The translations under genes and the position numbers were made by a program. A stretch of DNA of 40,262 nt, from positions 1-40,262 of the forward strand of contig PLWV01000011.1 in NCBI GenBank assembly GCA_003153155.1, in the 5' to 3' direction. This DNA comes from Gallionella sp. (GTDB lineage Bacteria; Pseudomonadota; Gammaproteobacteria; Burkholderiales; Gallionellaceae). Positions 32,196 to 40,262 of this stretch are shown here, piece by piece. Positions within the stretch are counted from its first letter, which is position 1. The number at the start of each line of letters is the position of its first letter. The notes beneath the pieces are model-generated. The model was not told the DNA's origin, ran no database searches, and saw only the letters and a program-made list of their open reading frames with translations.

Positions 32196-33131
32196 CTAAG
32201 CGACCTTCGTCGCTTTTTTACCCCGTTTGCCTATGTGCGCCTCTCCTCGCTGCTTGGCTAACTCGACCTGTTTTTGCCGCTCCATCGCGGCGGCGCGTTT
32301 TTCGGGGGTGAGGCTGTCGTAGCAATTCGGGCAGGAAACGCCCGCCTGATATTTGGGGGAAGCTTTTTCTTCAGCTGTGATCGGGCGCGAGCAGCCGTAG
32401 CACAGTTCGTAATGCCCCGGCGCTAGGCCTTGCCCCACTGCGACGCGCTGGTCGAACACGAAGCACTCGCCTTGCCACAGGCTCTGTTCCGCCGGAACGT
32501 TTTCCAGATATTTCAGTATCCCGCCTTGCAGGTGATAGACCTCGGTAAATCCTTGTTGCAGCATATACGCCGAGGCTTTTTCGCAGCGTATGCCGCCGGT
32601 ACAGAACATCGCGACGCGCGGTTTCTGCTGCGGATCGAGATTGTTTTTCACGTACTCAGGAAATTCGCGGAAGGTGGTGATGCGTGGATCGACCGCACCC
32701 TGGAACGTGCCGACATCCACTTCGTAATCGTTGCGCGTGTCTATCAGAAGCACATCGGGATCGCTGATCAGCGCGTTCCAATCTTCCGGCTTAACGTACT
32801 GGCCGGCTAGCTCGGTGGGATCGATGCCCGGCACGCCCATGGTCACGATCTCTTTTTTCAACTTGACCTTCATCCGGTAAAAAGGCGGATGGTCAGCGGT
32901 AGATTCCTTGTGTTCCAGATCCGCCAGACGCGGGTCGCTGCGCAGATACGCCAATATATTATCAATGCCGGAACGCGTGCCGGCGATCGTGCCGTTGATG
33001 CCTTCTTCCGCGAGCAACAGTGTGCCAGTGATGCCCAGCGCATCGCACTGCGCCAGCAACGGCTCGCGCAGTGCGGCACAATCGGATAACTTCACGAACT
33101 TATAGACTGCTGCAACCACTAACGAATTCAT
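32196..33131 (-). CDS. trhO: tRNA uridine(34) hydroxylase TrhO (YceA, rhodanese-like)
   Basis: A 311-residue TrhO family protein that makes 5-hydroxyuridine at tRNA position 34. The N-terminal ferredoxin-like domain ([29 protein letters not shown]) is followed by a rhodanese domain with active-site loop [17 protein letters not shown] (catalytic Cys near residue 178). The C-terminal zinc-like cysteines are LCYGCSRPI and SCPNCYDSL. The ATG at 33131 is preceded by GAGGAACAGTAAAG and matches the family start ([12 protein letters not shown]). It ends 14 bp from the family F element. It stands alone. Confidence 0.93.
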   Translation of the reverse strand: MNSLVVAAVYKFVKLSDCAALREPLLAQCDALGITGTLLLAEEGINGTIAGTRSGIDNILAYLRSDPRLADLEHKESTADHPPFYRMKVKLKKEIVTMGVPGIDPTELAGQYVKPEDWNALISDPDVLLIDTRNDYEVDVGTFQGAVDPRITTFREFPEYVKNNLDPQQKPRVAMFCTGGIRCEKASAYMLQQGFTEVYHLQGGILKYLENVPAEQSLWQGECFVFDQRVAVGQGLAPGHYELCYGCSRPITAEEKASPKYQAGVSCPNCYDSLTPEKRAAAMERQKQVELAKQRGEAHIGKRGKKATKVA

Positions 33132-33265
33132 CTTTACTGTTCCTCTGTCCCTGCACACAAATTATTATCGGTCCACTTTATTGAGCAGCGGTTTTACATG
33201 TCTTTTTGGGATGTATCGGCATATGAGTGATGTAAACTAGTTTAATTCAAAAAAGGAGAAAACCC

Positions 33266-33850
33266 ATGCAACTCGACGATCGCAGCCTGGACCTCATGTT
33301 CCGCGCAGCGCGCACTCACATTGTATGGCTGGATAAGCCGGTCAGCGACGCGCAACTGCAACAGATCTACGACTTGATGAAATGGGCGCCGACCAGCGCC
33401 AACTGTTGTCCGGCACGCATTGTATTCGTGCGCAGCGCGGCAACGAAGCAGCGTTTATTGCCGGCCATGGCGCCGGGCAACGTGGAAAAGACCCGCACCG
33501 CGCCGGTCACCGCCATCATCGCCTACGATCTTGAATTCTACGAGAAACTGCCGGTGCTGTACCCGCCCGCCGATGCGCGCTCGTGGTTCGCGGGCAACCA
33601 GCCGCTGATCGACACCACCGCCTTTCGCAACGGCACGCTGCAAGGCGCCTATCTTCTTCTCGCCGCACGCGCGCTCGGACTGGACGCCGGGCCGATGTCC
33701 GGCTTTGACAACGCAAAAGTGGATAAAGAGTTTTTTCCCGACGGCAAGGTCAAATCCAACTTCCTGATCAACCTCGGCTACGGCGACGGGGCGAAACTGT
33801 TCCCGCGCAGCCCGCGCCTGTCGTTCGCAGAAGCGGCGCAGATTTTATAA
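33266..33850 (+). CDS. rutE: nitroreductase family protein (RutE/HadB-like, putative malonic semialdehyde reductase)
   Basis: A 194-residue FMN-dependent nitroreductase-family enzyme. It matches RutE-type proteins: [20 protein letters not shown] (FMN-binding Ser/Asn block), [29 protein letters not shown] and the C-terminal [20 protein letters not shown]. In E. coli RutE reduces malonic semialdehyde from uracil breakdown, but no other rut gene is here, so the physiological substrate is open. A strong ribosome-binding site (AAGGAGA) precedes the ATG. It is divergent from trhO and convergent with cbbR. Confidence 0.88.
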   Translation: MQLDDRSLDLMFRAARTHIVWLDKPVSDAQLQQIYDLMKWAPTSANCCPARIVFVRSAATKQRLLPAMAPGNVEKTRTAPVTAIIAYDLEFYEKLPVLYPPADARSWFAGNQPLIDTTAFRNGTLQGAYLLLAARALGLDAGPMSGFDNAKVDKEFFPDGKVKSNFLINLGYGDGAKLFPRSPRLSFAEAAQIL

Positions 33851-33895
33851 GGTGTATTGGTCACCGGGCTCTTCGAGTCAGTACAGAGGCTCCCT

Positions 33896-34804
33896 TCAGC
33901 GTGCGGCTATTGTTTTCTTTGCCTCTGTCAGCAGAAATTCCTTGAATGCCAAAGCCGCGCTGGAAAGCCGTTTATTGCTGCGATGTGCGACGAACCAGTG
34001 ACGCAGCAACGGGAAGTGTTCGACGTTGAGCATGGCGAGCCGCCTGGTTTCCAGTTCCAGTTCGATGCTATGCAGCGACAGGATGCCCAGCCCCATGCCG
34101 GCTTGAACCGCTTGTTTGATGGCTTCGTTGGTTTCCATTTCCATGCTGATGTGCGGTTGTATCTTATGTTGCGCGAAGACGCGTTCCATCGCGCTGCGGG
34201 TGCCGGAGCCTTGTTCCCGCGACAGGAAAGTTTCCTCTGCGAGCCGGGCGAATTTGACGCGCTTGAGTTTGGCGAGCGGATGGTTGGGCGCTGCGATGAC
34301 CACCAGCGGGTTATCCAGGAACGACTCGGCGCTGAGGTCTTTGCCATCCGGGGGTTGTCCCATGATGGCGAGGTCGGTGCTGTTGTCGGCGAGTTGTTTC
34401 AGCACGGCATCGCGGTTGGCGACTTGCAGAATCACATTGATGTTGGGATGGCGCTGGCAAAATTTGGCGAGCAATTGCGGGGTGAAGTAGTTCGCGGTAT
34501 TGACTACCGAAAGCGTGAGCTTGCCTTGCTCCAGTCCTTTCATTTCGCCGAACACGGCTTCCATTTCGGCAAGCTGTTGCGCGATGCTTCTGGCATAGTG
34601 AAACAGCTCGCGCCCGGCTTCGGTGAGGAAAACCTTTTTGCCCATTTGCTCGAATAACGGCAGGCCGATATGTCCTTCCAGTTGCTTGATCTGCATGGAC
34701 ACCGCCGGTTGCGAGAGGTATAGTTCCTCAGCGGCGCGCGAGTAATTCAGATGGTTGGCCACTTTTTCGAAAACTTGCAGTTGGCGTAAAGTAAAATGCA
34801 GCAC
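33896..34804 (-). CDS. cbbR: LysR-type regulator of CO2 fixation genes (CbbR)
   Basis: A 302-residue LysR-family regulator. The winged helix-turn-helix lies in the first 65 residues (FTLRQLQVFEKVANHLNYSR, LYLSQPAVSMQIKQLEGHIG). The effector domain contains LTLSVVNTANYFTPQLLAKF, the typical CbbR segment, and ENPLVV-like LDNPLVVIAAPNHPLA. It is transcribed divergently from cbbM with 167 bp between the two starts, the standard cbbR arrangement. It should activate cbbM (and perhaps cbbQO) in response to metabolites such as RuBP or NADPH; the effector cannot be read from the sequence. Confidence 0.94.
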   Translation of the reverse strand: MLHFTLRQLQVFEKVANHLNYSRAAEELYLSQPAVSMQIKQLEGHIGLPLFEQMGKKVFLTEAGRELFHYARSIAQQLAEMEAVFGEMKGLEQGKLTLSVVNTANYFTPQLLAKFCQRHPNINVILQVANRDAVLKQLADNSTDLAIMGQPPDGKDLSAESFLDNPLVVIAAPNHPLAKLKRVKFARLAEETFLSREQGSGTRSAMERVFAQHKIQPHISMEMETNEAIKQAVQAGMGLGILSLHSIELELETRRLAMLNVEHFPLLRHWFVAHRSNKRLSSAALAFKEFLLTEAKKTIAAR

Positions 34805-34839
34805 GATGGCAATGCAACTAAAATGAGTTATTATCAGTA

Positions 34840-34873
34840 TATCAAACTATAAGCGTTTCTTATGGGTTTGATA
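34840..34873. promoter_or_regulatory. likely CbbR operator in the cbbR-cbbM intergenic region
   Basis: A nested inverted repeat: TATCAAAC (34840-34847) with GTTTGATA (34866-34873), and inside it ATAAG-CGTTT-CTTAT. The size and position suit a LysR-type recognition site, close to a TTGACT hexamer (34881-34886) that could be the cbbM -35 box. A clear -10 box at ideal spacing is not visible. Confidence 0.65.
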
Positions 34874-34971
34874 AAAACAATTGACTGTTATTTATGGAGC
34901 CATGACCCTATAGTTCGCTCCACAGTACTTATCGAATTTCATTTTAATCGTTAACACAGGAGAAAGAAGCT

Positions 34972-36351
34972 ATGGATCAATCAAATCGTTATGCGGATCT
35001 GAGTCTGAAAGAAGCGGACCTGATCAAGGGTGGCAAGCACATTCTGGTGGCTTATCATATGACTCCGGCGGATGGCCACGGCTATCTGGAAACAGCTGCG
35101 CACTTTGCCGCAGAATCTTCTACTGGCACTAACGTGGAAGTGAGCACCACCGATGATTTTACCAAGGGCGTGGACGCGCTGGTTTACTCCATCGATGAAG
35201 CCAAGGGCGTGATGAAGCTCGCTTACCCGTCGGTATTGTTCGATCGCAACATCACTGACGGCCGCACGATGATCGTATCTTTCCTGACTTGTGCGATTGG
35301 TAACAACCAAGGCATGGGCGACGTCAAATGCGCGCAAATGCAAGACTTCTACGTTCCGCCCGAAATGCTCAAGCAATTCGATGGTCCTGCCATGGACATT
35401 TCAGATATGTGGCGCATTCTGGGTCGTCCGATCAAGGACGGCGGCTACATCTCCGGCACCATCATCAAGCCCAAGCTGGGTTTGCGCCCCGAGCCATTTG
35501 CCAAGGCGGCTTATCAATTCTGGTTGGGCGGCGACTTCATCAAGAACGACGAGCCGCAAGGCAACCAGGTGTTCTGCCCGATGAGGAAAGTCATCCCGAT
35601 GGTGTACGATTCGATGAAGCGCGCGATGGATGAAACCGGCGATGCAAAAATATTCTCCGCCAATATTACGGCGGATGACCACTATGAAATGTGCGCGCGT
35701 GCTGACTTCATTCTGGAAACTTTTGGCCCGGATGCCAACAAAGTGGCGTTCCTGGTGGACGGCTTCGTCGGCGGTCCCGGTATGATTACCACCGCACGTC
35801 GTCAGTATCCGCAACAATATCTGCACTATCACCGCGCAGGTCACGGCATGATTACTTCACCGTCGGCAGTGCGTGGCTACACCGCGTTCGTGCTGGCGAA
35901 AATCTCCCGTCTGCAAGGGGCTTCCGGCATTCACGTCGGCACCATGGGCTTCGGTAAGATGGAAGGTGGTCAAGATGACCGCAACATCGCTTATATGATT
36001 GAGCGCGATTCTGCTGATGGTCCTTACTACCATCAAGAGTGGCTGGGCATGAAGCCGACTACGCCGATCATCTCCGGCGGTATGAACGCGTTGCGTTTGC
36101 CCGGCTTTTTTGAAAATCTCGGTCACGGTAACGTGATCAACACCGCGGGTGGCGGCGCTTACGGTCACATCGACTCCCCGGCTGCCGGCGCGATTTCTTT
36201 GCGTCAGGCATACGAATGCTGGACGGCCGGTGCCGACCCGATTCAATACGCGAAGCAGCACAAGGAATTCGCGCGTGCATTCGAGTCCTTCCCGAAAGAT
36301 GCGGACATGTTGTATCCGGGCTGGCGCGAAAAGTTGGGCGTACACAAGTAA
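34972..36351 (+). CDS. cbbM: ribulose-1,5-bisphosphate carboxylase/oxygenase, form II
   Basis: A 459-residue form II RuBisCO large subunit, the CO2-fixing enzyme of the Calvin cycle, usually a dimer or hexamer without small subunit. Key residues match Rhodospirillum rubrum numbering: Lys166 ([10 protein letters not shown]), carbamylated Lys191 with Asp193 and Glu194 ([16 protein letters not shown]), the loop-6 Lys in [11 protein letters not shown], and the phosphate-site [11 protein letters not shown] and [15 protein letters not shown]. The start follows AGGAGAAAG. It is divergent from cbbR and followed by a strong terminator. Form II enzymes have low CO2/O2 specificity and suit low-oxygen, CO2-rich habitats. 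Confidence 0.98.
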   Translation: MDQSNRYADLSLKEADLIKGGKHILVAYHMTPADGHGYLETAAHFAAESSTGTNVEVSTTDDFTKGVDALVYSIDEAKGVMKLAYPSVLFDRNITDGRTMIVSFLTCAIGNNQGMGDVKCAQMQDFYVPPEMLKQFDGPAMDISDMWRILGRPIKDGGYISGTIIKPKLGLRPEPFAKAAYQFWLGGDFIKNDEPQGNQVFCPMRKVIPMVYDSMKRAMDETGDAKIFSANITADDHYEMCARADFILETFGPDANKVAFLVDGFVGGPGMITTARRQYPQQYLHYHRAGHGMITSPSAVRGYTAFVLAKISRLQGASGIHVGTMGFGKMEGGQDDRNIAYMIERDSADGPYYHQEWLGMKPTTPIISGGMNALRLPGFFENLGHGNVINTAGGGAYGHIDSPAAGAISLRQAYECWTAGADPIQYAKQHKEFARAFESFPKDADMLYPGWREKLGVHK

Positions 36352-36377
36352 GCCGGATATAGTAAAGCAACAAAACG

Positions 36378-36405
36378 CGCCCCCACATGCTGGGGGCGTT
36401 TTTTT
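36378..36405 (+). terminator. rho-independent terminator after cbbM
   Basis: CGCCCCCA (36378-36385; C-G-rich) pairs with TGGGGGCG (36391-36398), followed by seven T. Partial read-through could set a high cbbM to cbbQO ratio. Confidence 0.92.
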
Positions 36406-36497
36406 CCAAAATCAAAAACCGTTCGGTTCATACGGATTATTTCCCCCGACTTTCCCGCCCATCAGCGGGCGAGAGGAATCGGGAAGAGGGCAAGCCA

Positions 36498-37301
36498 ATG
36501 GCAAATAAAGATCAATACAAGGTTCACAAAGAGCCGTTCTACCAAGCGCAAGGCAATGAGGTTGCGCTATATGAGGCGGCTTACGCGGCGCGCTTGCCGG
36601 TGATGGTGAAAGGCCCGACCGGCTGCGGCAAATCGCGTTTCATCGAATACATGGCATGGAAGCTGAACAAGCCGCTCATCACCGTGGCGTGTAATGAAGA
36701 TATGACCGCCAGCGATCTGGTCGGACGTTATCTGCTCGATGCCAACGGCACGCGCTGGCTGGATGGCCCGCTGACCACTGCCGCGCGCATCGGCGCGATC
36801 TGCTATCTCGATGAAATCGTTGAAGCGCGCCAGGACACCACGGTGGTGATCCATCCGCTGACCGACCATAGGCGCACTCTGCCATTGGATAAGAAGGGCG
36901 AGCTGCTAGCAGCTCATCCCGATTTCCAATTGGTGATTTCCTATAACCCCGGCTACCAGAGTCTGCTGAAGGATTTGAAGCAATCCACCAAGCAACGCTT
37001 CACTGCGTTCGACTTCGATTACCCGGAGGCCAGCGTTGAGACGGAAATTCTCAGCAAAGAAACCGGTATGGATAAAGATATTTCGGCCAAGCTGGTGAAG
37101 ATCGGCGCGGCGGCGCGCCACCTGAAAGGACATGGTCTGGACGAAGGGATTTCCACGCGTCTGCTGGTGTACGCAGCCACCTTGATTAAAGGCGGTGTAG
37201 CACCTCGTGATGCCTGTCGCATGGCGTTGGTGCGCCCGATTACCGATGATGCGGATATTCGCGATACGCTGGATCACGCGATTGATGCAGTGTTTGCGTA
37301 A
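36498..37301 (+). CDS. cbbQ: RuBisCO activase AAA+ subunit CbbQ
   Basis: A 267-residue MoxR-class AAA+ ATPase that, with CbbO, removes inhibitory sugar phosphates from RuBisCO. Walker A is GPTGCGKSRF (about 41-49), Walker B is AICYLDEIVEARQDT, sensor 1 lies in FQLVISYNPGYQ, and the arginine-finger region is KQSTKQRFTAFDFDYP. The ATG at 36498 is preceded by AAGAGGGCAAGCC. cbbO begins 20 bp after the stop, so the two are co-transcribed. It is separated from cbbM by that gene's terminator and a CCCGC...GCGGG hairpin (36454-36469). NorQ proteins are close relatives, but the cbbM context settles the call. Confidence 0.95.
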   Translation: MANKDQYKVHKEPFYQAQGNEVALYEAAYAARLPVMVKGPTGCGKSRFIEYMAWKLNKPLITVACNEDMTASDLVGRYLLDANGTRWLDGPLTTAARIGAICYLDEIVEARQDTTVVIHPLTDHRRTLPLDKKGELLAAHPDFQLVISYNPGYQSLLKDLKQSTKQRFTAFDFDYPEASVETEILSKETGMDKDISAKLVKIGAAARHLKGHGLDEGISTRLLVYAATLIKGGVAPRDACRMALVRPITDDADIRDTLDHAIDAVFA

Positions 37302-37320
37302 AGCTATCAGGAAATAAATC

Positions 37321-39579
37321 ATGGAAACGGTGGCGATACCCGAGGAGTTTAAAACTTATTGGGCGCAGCTTGACTGTGGCTTTCCGCGCGTCGAGCCGGT
37401 GTTCGCCGATTGTATGCGCGAGGCATTGGCGACGCTTTCCAAAGAAGGCGTGGATGCCTACATCGAGAATGCGCGCTTCCTCGGCAAGATGGGGCGAGGC
37501 GCCGAGCCCATCCTGATCTTCCTGGAAGAATGGCCGGCGGTGGCCAGGACTCTGGGCGAAGATGCGCTGCCTGCAATCATGGAGTGCCTACTCAGGATGT
37601 CGAAGTCACCCAACAGCAAGGCTATCACGCCGTTCCTGCAATCGTTGCCGGCAGCCGCGCGCAGGCTGCAATCGCAACAACAGATGCGCGACTATCTGGA
37701 TCTCGTGCTCGATTTCATGGAGCGCACCACGGGTTCGATTCACGGCATCCATCAAACTTTCCCCAGCCCGGGCTTGCCGGAATTTTTCAAGCAGATTCCG
37801 GTGTTGCTTAGCCAGCTTTCTTTAGCAGGTCTGAAGAGCTGGGTGGATTATGGGGTGCGTTATTACAACGACCATCCCGATCGGCAAATTGATTACTTCA
37901 GGCTGCAGTCGGCGGACAGTCGCGCCGTATTGCAGCGTGAGCGGCATGGCACCCTGCTGGTGGATAACGAGCGCAAGCTGGATATGTATTTGCGCGGTTT
38001 GTGGCAAGACGAAGATCAGCTGATACCTTACTCCAGCGCGTTCGACGAACTGCGCCAGCCTATTCCCTACTATGACAAGCTCGGCATACGTCTGCCGGAT
38101 GTGTACGGTGATGCGCATGGCATAGCCGGCATAGACCGCTATCGCGCTGTACTGGCGCATATCGTTGGGCATCGCCGCTGGACCACGGCGATTTTTGCCG
38201 ACAACCTCAGCCCGTTCCAGCGTATGGCAGCGGAGTTTTTCGAGGATAGCCGCGTGGAATATCTGGCGATGCGCGAGTATCCCGGCCTGCGCCGCATCTT
38301 TATGGCATTGCATCCGATCCCGGCGGAAGATGCTTGCGACCCGGAACTGGAATCCGGGGTGCGGCATCGCCTGACCATGCTGTCGCGCGCCATTCTGGAT
38401 TCGCAACATCCCTACCAGAATCCGCATGTCATCGAGTTCGCGCAACGCTTCCACGCGCTGATGCAGCAAAGCGATATGGGCACGCAGGAGATGGCCGATT
38501 TGGCGGTTTCCTTCGTTGCCAAGACACGTCGGCAAAGCGACAATCTTGCCAAGACTCACTTCAAAGACACCGTGGTGGATTACCGTGACGACAATCGCCA
38601 GATGTGGAAATTCATCGAGCAAGGCGATGAGGAAGAAGCCTTCGACGAGCAGCGCAAAATCGAGCTGGGCGAGGAACTCAAAGGCCTGCCGCCGCGCCAT
38701 TATCATGAGTGGGATTACAACACCCATAGCTATCGTCCGGACTGGGTGAGCGTGTATGAGGCTTTGCATCCGCGTGGCAATGCGGCGGACATCGACAAGC
38801 TGTTGGCGAAGCACGCCGCGCTGGCCAAGCGTTTAAAGAAAATGCTCGACCTGCTCAAGCCGCAGGACAAGGTGCGTATCCGCTATCAGGAAGACGGCAG
38901 CGAGCTGGATCTGGATGTCGCGCTACGCTCGCTGATCGACTACAAGAGCGGTGCGACGCCCGACCCGCGCATCAACATGAGCCATCGCAATGACGGGCGC
39001 AACATCGCGGTGATGATATTGCTGGATTTGTCCGAATCACTCAACGAAAAAGCGGCCGGCTGTGACCAGACCATTCTGGAGTTGAGCCAGGAAGCGGTGT
39101 CGCTGCTGGCATGGGCGATCGAAAAACTGGGTGACCCGTTCGCCATTGCCGGGTTTCATTCCAACACGCGCCACGATGTGCGTTTTCTGCACATCAAGGG
39201 TTACAGCGAACATTGGGATGATGAGGTCAAGGGCCGATTGGCGGCTATGGAGGCCAGTTATTCCACGCGCATGGGTGCCGCGATGCGCCATGCAGCGCAC
39301 TATCTGGAAAAGCAGCAGGCTGACAAAAAGCTGATGCTGATACTTACCGATGGCGAGCCGGCGGATATTGATAGCAAGGATGGGCGCATCCTGATCGAGG
39401 ATGCGCGCCAAGCGGTGAAGGAATTGGATCAGCAGGGCATTTACACCTACTGTATCAATCTTGATCCCAAGGCGGATGAATACGTGGCGGACATTTTTGG
39501 TAAACAGTACACCATCATTGACCGTGTCGAATCTCTGCCGGAACGGTTGCCGCAGCTATTCATTTCCTTGACCAAATAA
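37321..39579 (+). CDS. cbbO: RuBisCO activase adaptor CbbO (VWA domain)
   Basis: A 752-residue protein with a large N-terminal helical region and a C-terminal von Willebrand A domain. The MIDAS motif is DLSES (residues 569-573, in MILLDLSESLNEKAAG), with further metal-site residues in AGFHSNTRHDVRF and LILTDGEPADID. CbbO binds RuBisCO through the VWA domain and docks onto the CbbQ hexamer as the remodelling adaptor. AGGAAATAAATC precedes the ATG. It is the last gene of the cbb cluster. The NorD family is similar, but synteny supports CbbO. Confidence 0.95.
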   Translation: METVAIPEEFKTYWAQLDCGFPRVEPVFADCMREALATLSKEGVDAYIENARFLGKMGRGAEPILIFLEEWPAVARTLGEDALPAIMECLLRMSKSPNSKAITPFLQSLPAAARRLQSQQQMRDYLDLVLDFMERTTGSIHGIHQTFPSPGLPEFFKQIPVLLSQLSLAGLKSWVDYGVRYYNDHPDRQIDYFRLQSADSRAVLQRERHGTLLVDNERKLDMYLRGLWQDEDQLIPYSSAFDELRQPIPYYDKLGIRLPDVYGDAHGIAGIDRYRAVLAHIVGHRRWTTAIFADNLSPFQRMAAEFFEDSRVEYLAMREYPGLRRIFMALHPIPAEDACDPELESGVRHRLTMLSRAILDSQHPYQNPHVIEFAQRFHALMQQSDMGTQEMADLAVSFVAKTRRQSDNLAKTHFKDTVVDYRDDNRQMWKFIEQGDEEEAFDEQRKIELGEELKGLPPRHYHEWDYNTHSYRPDWVSVYEALHPRGNAADIDKLLAKHAALAKRLKKMLDLLKPQDKVRIRYQEDGSELDLDVALRSLIDYKSGATPDPRINMSHRNDGRNIAVMILLDLSESLNEKAAGCDQTILELSQEAVSLLAWAIEKLGDPFAIAGFHSNTRHDVRFLHIKGYSEHWDDEVKGRLAAMEASYSTRMGAAMRHAAHYLEKQQADKKLMLILTDGEPADIDSKDGRILIEDARQAVKELDQQGIYTYCINLDPKADEYVADIFGKQYTIIDRVESLPERLPQLFISLTK

Positions 39580-39765
39580 AATCATTTTAGCAACTGTTGC
39601 GCTTGCCGGTGGAGCACCTCGGGCTGGCGGTGATCGTCCGCCACGATATTTGCCGATGCAGAATCGTCAGGCTGGACGGGGCTGGTGAATCAGCGATTCC
39701 CAAGGTGAAAACTACTTAATCACTTAAATTTTTGCCATGATGTAATTCGTACAAGCTAATTCAGT

Positions 39766-39794
39766 TTGACATCCAAGTCGCTGATTGGCATAAT
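39766..39794 (+). promoter_or_regulatory. strong sigma-70 promoter of the tRNA-tuf operon
   Basis: TTGACA (39766-39771), exactly 17 bp, CATAAT (39789-39794), followed by GCG-rich CGCGGG. The GC-rich discriminator is typical of stringently controlled stable-RNA promoters. It lies just upstream of tRNA-Tyr. Confidence 0.88.
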
Positions 39795-39808
39795 CGCGGG
39801 TTCTGTTT

Positions 39809-39894
<86 letters not shown>

Positions 39895-40000
39895 TGTTTC
39901 TGGTTTTGGCTTTAATGTTTGTGGGTAGTTAGTTGGGCTGGCGTTGTGGCAACTGCTGTTTCGCCGTTGGGTCGGGGCAGTTGCGTTGGAGGGAAAGCCT

Positions 40001-40074
40001 GCGGGTGTAGCTCAATGGTAGAGCAGAAGTTTTCCAAACTTACGACGAGGGTTCGATCCCCTTCACCCGCTCCA
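40001..40074 (+). tRNA. tRNA-Gly (anticodon TCC)
   Basis: A 74-nt tRNA. The acceptor stem GCGGGTG pairs with CACCCGC; the D-arm is AGCTCAATGGTAGAGC; the anticodon loop carries TCC (TTTCCAA); GGTTCGATCCC T-loop; encoded CCA. Confidence 0.97.
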
Positions 40075-40086
40075 GTTTGTATGTCT

Positions 40087-40161
<75 letters not shown>

Positions 40162-40242
40162 GGAATTTAGCGCAGCGTTTTGTTCTTAAATTATTAGAGT
40201 TTTGTTTTTATTATTAACGTTTGACATTGATAAGGAAAAATC

Positions 40243-40262
40243 ATGGCAAAGAGCAAATTTGA
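40243..40262 (+). CDS. tuf: elongation factor Tu, first codons only (cut by window edge)
   Basis: Only the first six full codons are present, MAKSKF, with a final GA beginning the next. These match the start of bacterial EF-Tu, and the Tyr-Gly-Thr tRNA genes upstream are the classic tufB context. AAGGAAAAATC precedes the ATG. The rest of the gene lies beyond the window. Confidence 0.88.

Noticed and set aside
36454..36469. CCCGC...GCGGG hairpin before cbbQ as a terminator or riboswitch
   Set aside because: The stem is short, there is no T-tract, and no known riboswitch consensus is visible; it is noted only in the cbbQ entry.
37822..38814. 330-codon open frame antisense to cbbO
   Set aside because: cbbO is certain from the MIDAS motif and synteny; the antisense frame has no recognisable domain or start signal.
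39589..39690. Minus-strand stretch resembling the tail of a gene (about 35 codons before a stop)
   Set aside because: It is short, bounded by an upstream stop, with no start or family match; insufficient for a pseudogene call.

Overview
The window looks like a chromosomal segment of an autotrophic betaproteobacterium. The best match by gene content is the Gallionellaceae / Nitrosomonadales group; this is inferred from gene content and not from a marker tree. Supporting signs are a divergent cbbR / cbbM (form II RuBisCO) pair followed by cbbQ and cbbO, a zapB-zapA-6S RNA-EVE gene order, a cobalamin riboswitch in front of btuB with a BtuM-type B12 permease, a phoB-phoR pair behind a Pho box, and a tRNA-Tyr / tRNA-Gly / tRNA-Thr / tuf operon at the right edge.

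Layout. 1-1452: a ketosynthase-like gene, then two MITE-like elements, the first carrying two smaller palindromic elements inside it. 1453-3710 (minus strand): zapB-like, zapA, a hairpin-repeat array, 6S RNA with terminator, an EVE-domain gene and a TSUP permease. 3840-6710: cobalamin riboswitch, btuB, btuM. 6711-10743: mobile and accessory zone with a REP-type hairpin and RAYT transposase, an IS1595-like insertion sequence, a small coiled-coil protein, a HigBA-type toxin-antitoxin pair with a palindromic operator, and a 5'-truncated type I secretion ABC gene that carries two 57-bp palindromic inserts in frame. 10814-17316: peroxiredoxin, sodium:solute symporter, phoBR, a large hypothetical gene and a HIT protein. 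17358-21339: a 1282-residue FAD / Fe-S oxidoreductase, with a relic copy of its own 3' end downstream. 21405-21884: the largest hairpin-repeat array, itself interrupted by one of the 57-58-bp elements. 22216-26524: a tightly overlapping three-gene operon (outer-membrane beta-barrel, PstS-like periplasmic protein, HAMP-PAS-GGDEF-EAL protein). 26728-33850: thpR, a PldA-like phospholipase, a quinone oxidoreductase, aroC, an HNH protein, a 533-bp structured inverted-repeat element, trhO and a RutE-like nitroreductase. 33896-39579: the CO2-fixation locus. 39766-40262: tRNA-tuf operon.

The most unusual content is not a single gene. At least six families of palindromic repeats (called A to F here) sit in and between the genes, and several are nested. 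Family B is a tandem array of two-part hairpins whose outer and inner stems differ from unit to unit but change in compensating pairs. It sits at 968-1087, at 2964-3195 between zapA and 6S RNA, and at 21405-21826. Family C is a 57-bp hairpin element with a constant head. One copy lies just upstream of the RAYT gene, two lie in frame inside a coding sequence, one lies inside a family A element and one inside a family B array. The nesting gives a relative age order: A, then B, then C.

The main functional units are: B12 uptake (riboswitch, BtuB, BtuM); phosphate sensing (PhoBR) and possibly a phosphate- or anion-linked c-di-GMP operon; and carbon fixation (CbbR regulating cbbM, with CbbQ/CbbO as the RuBisCO activase).
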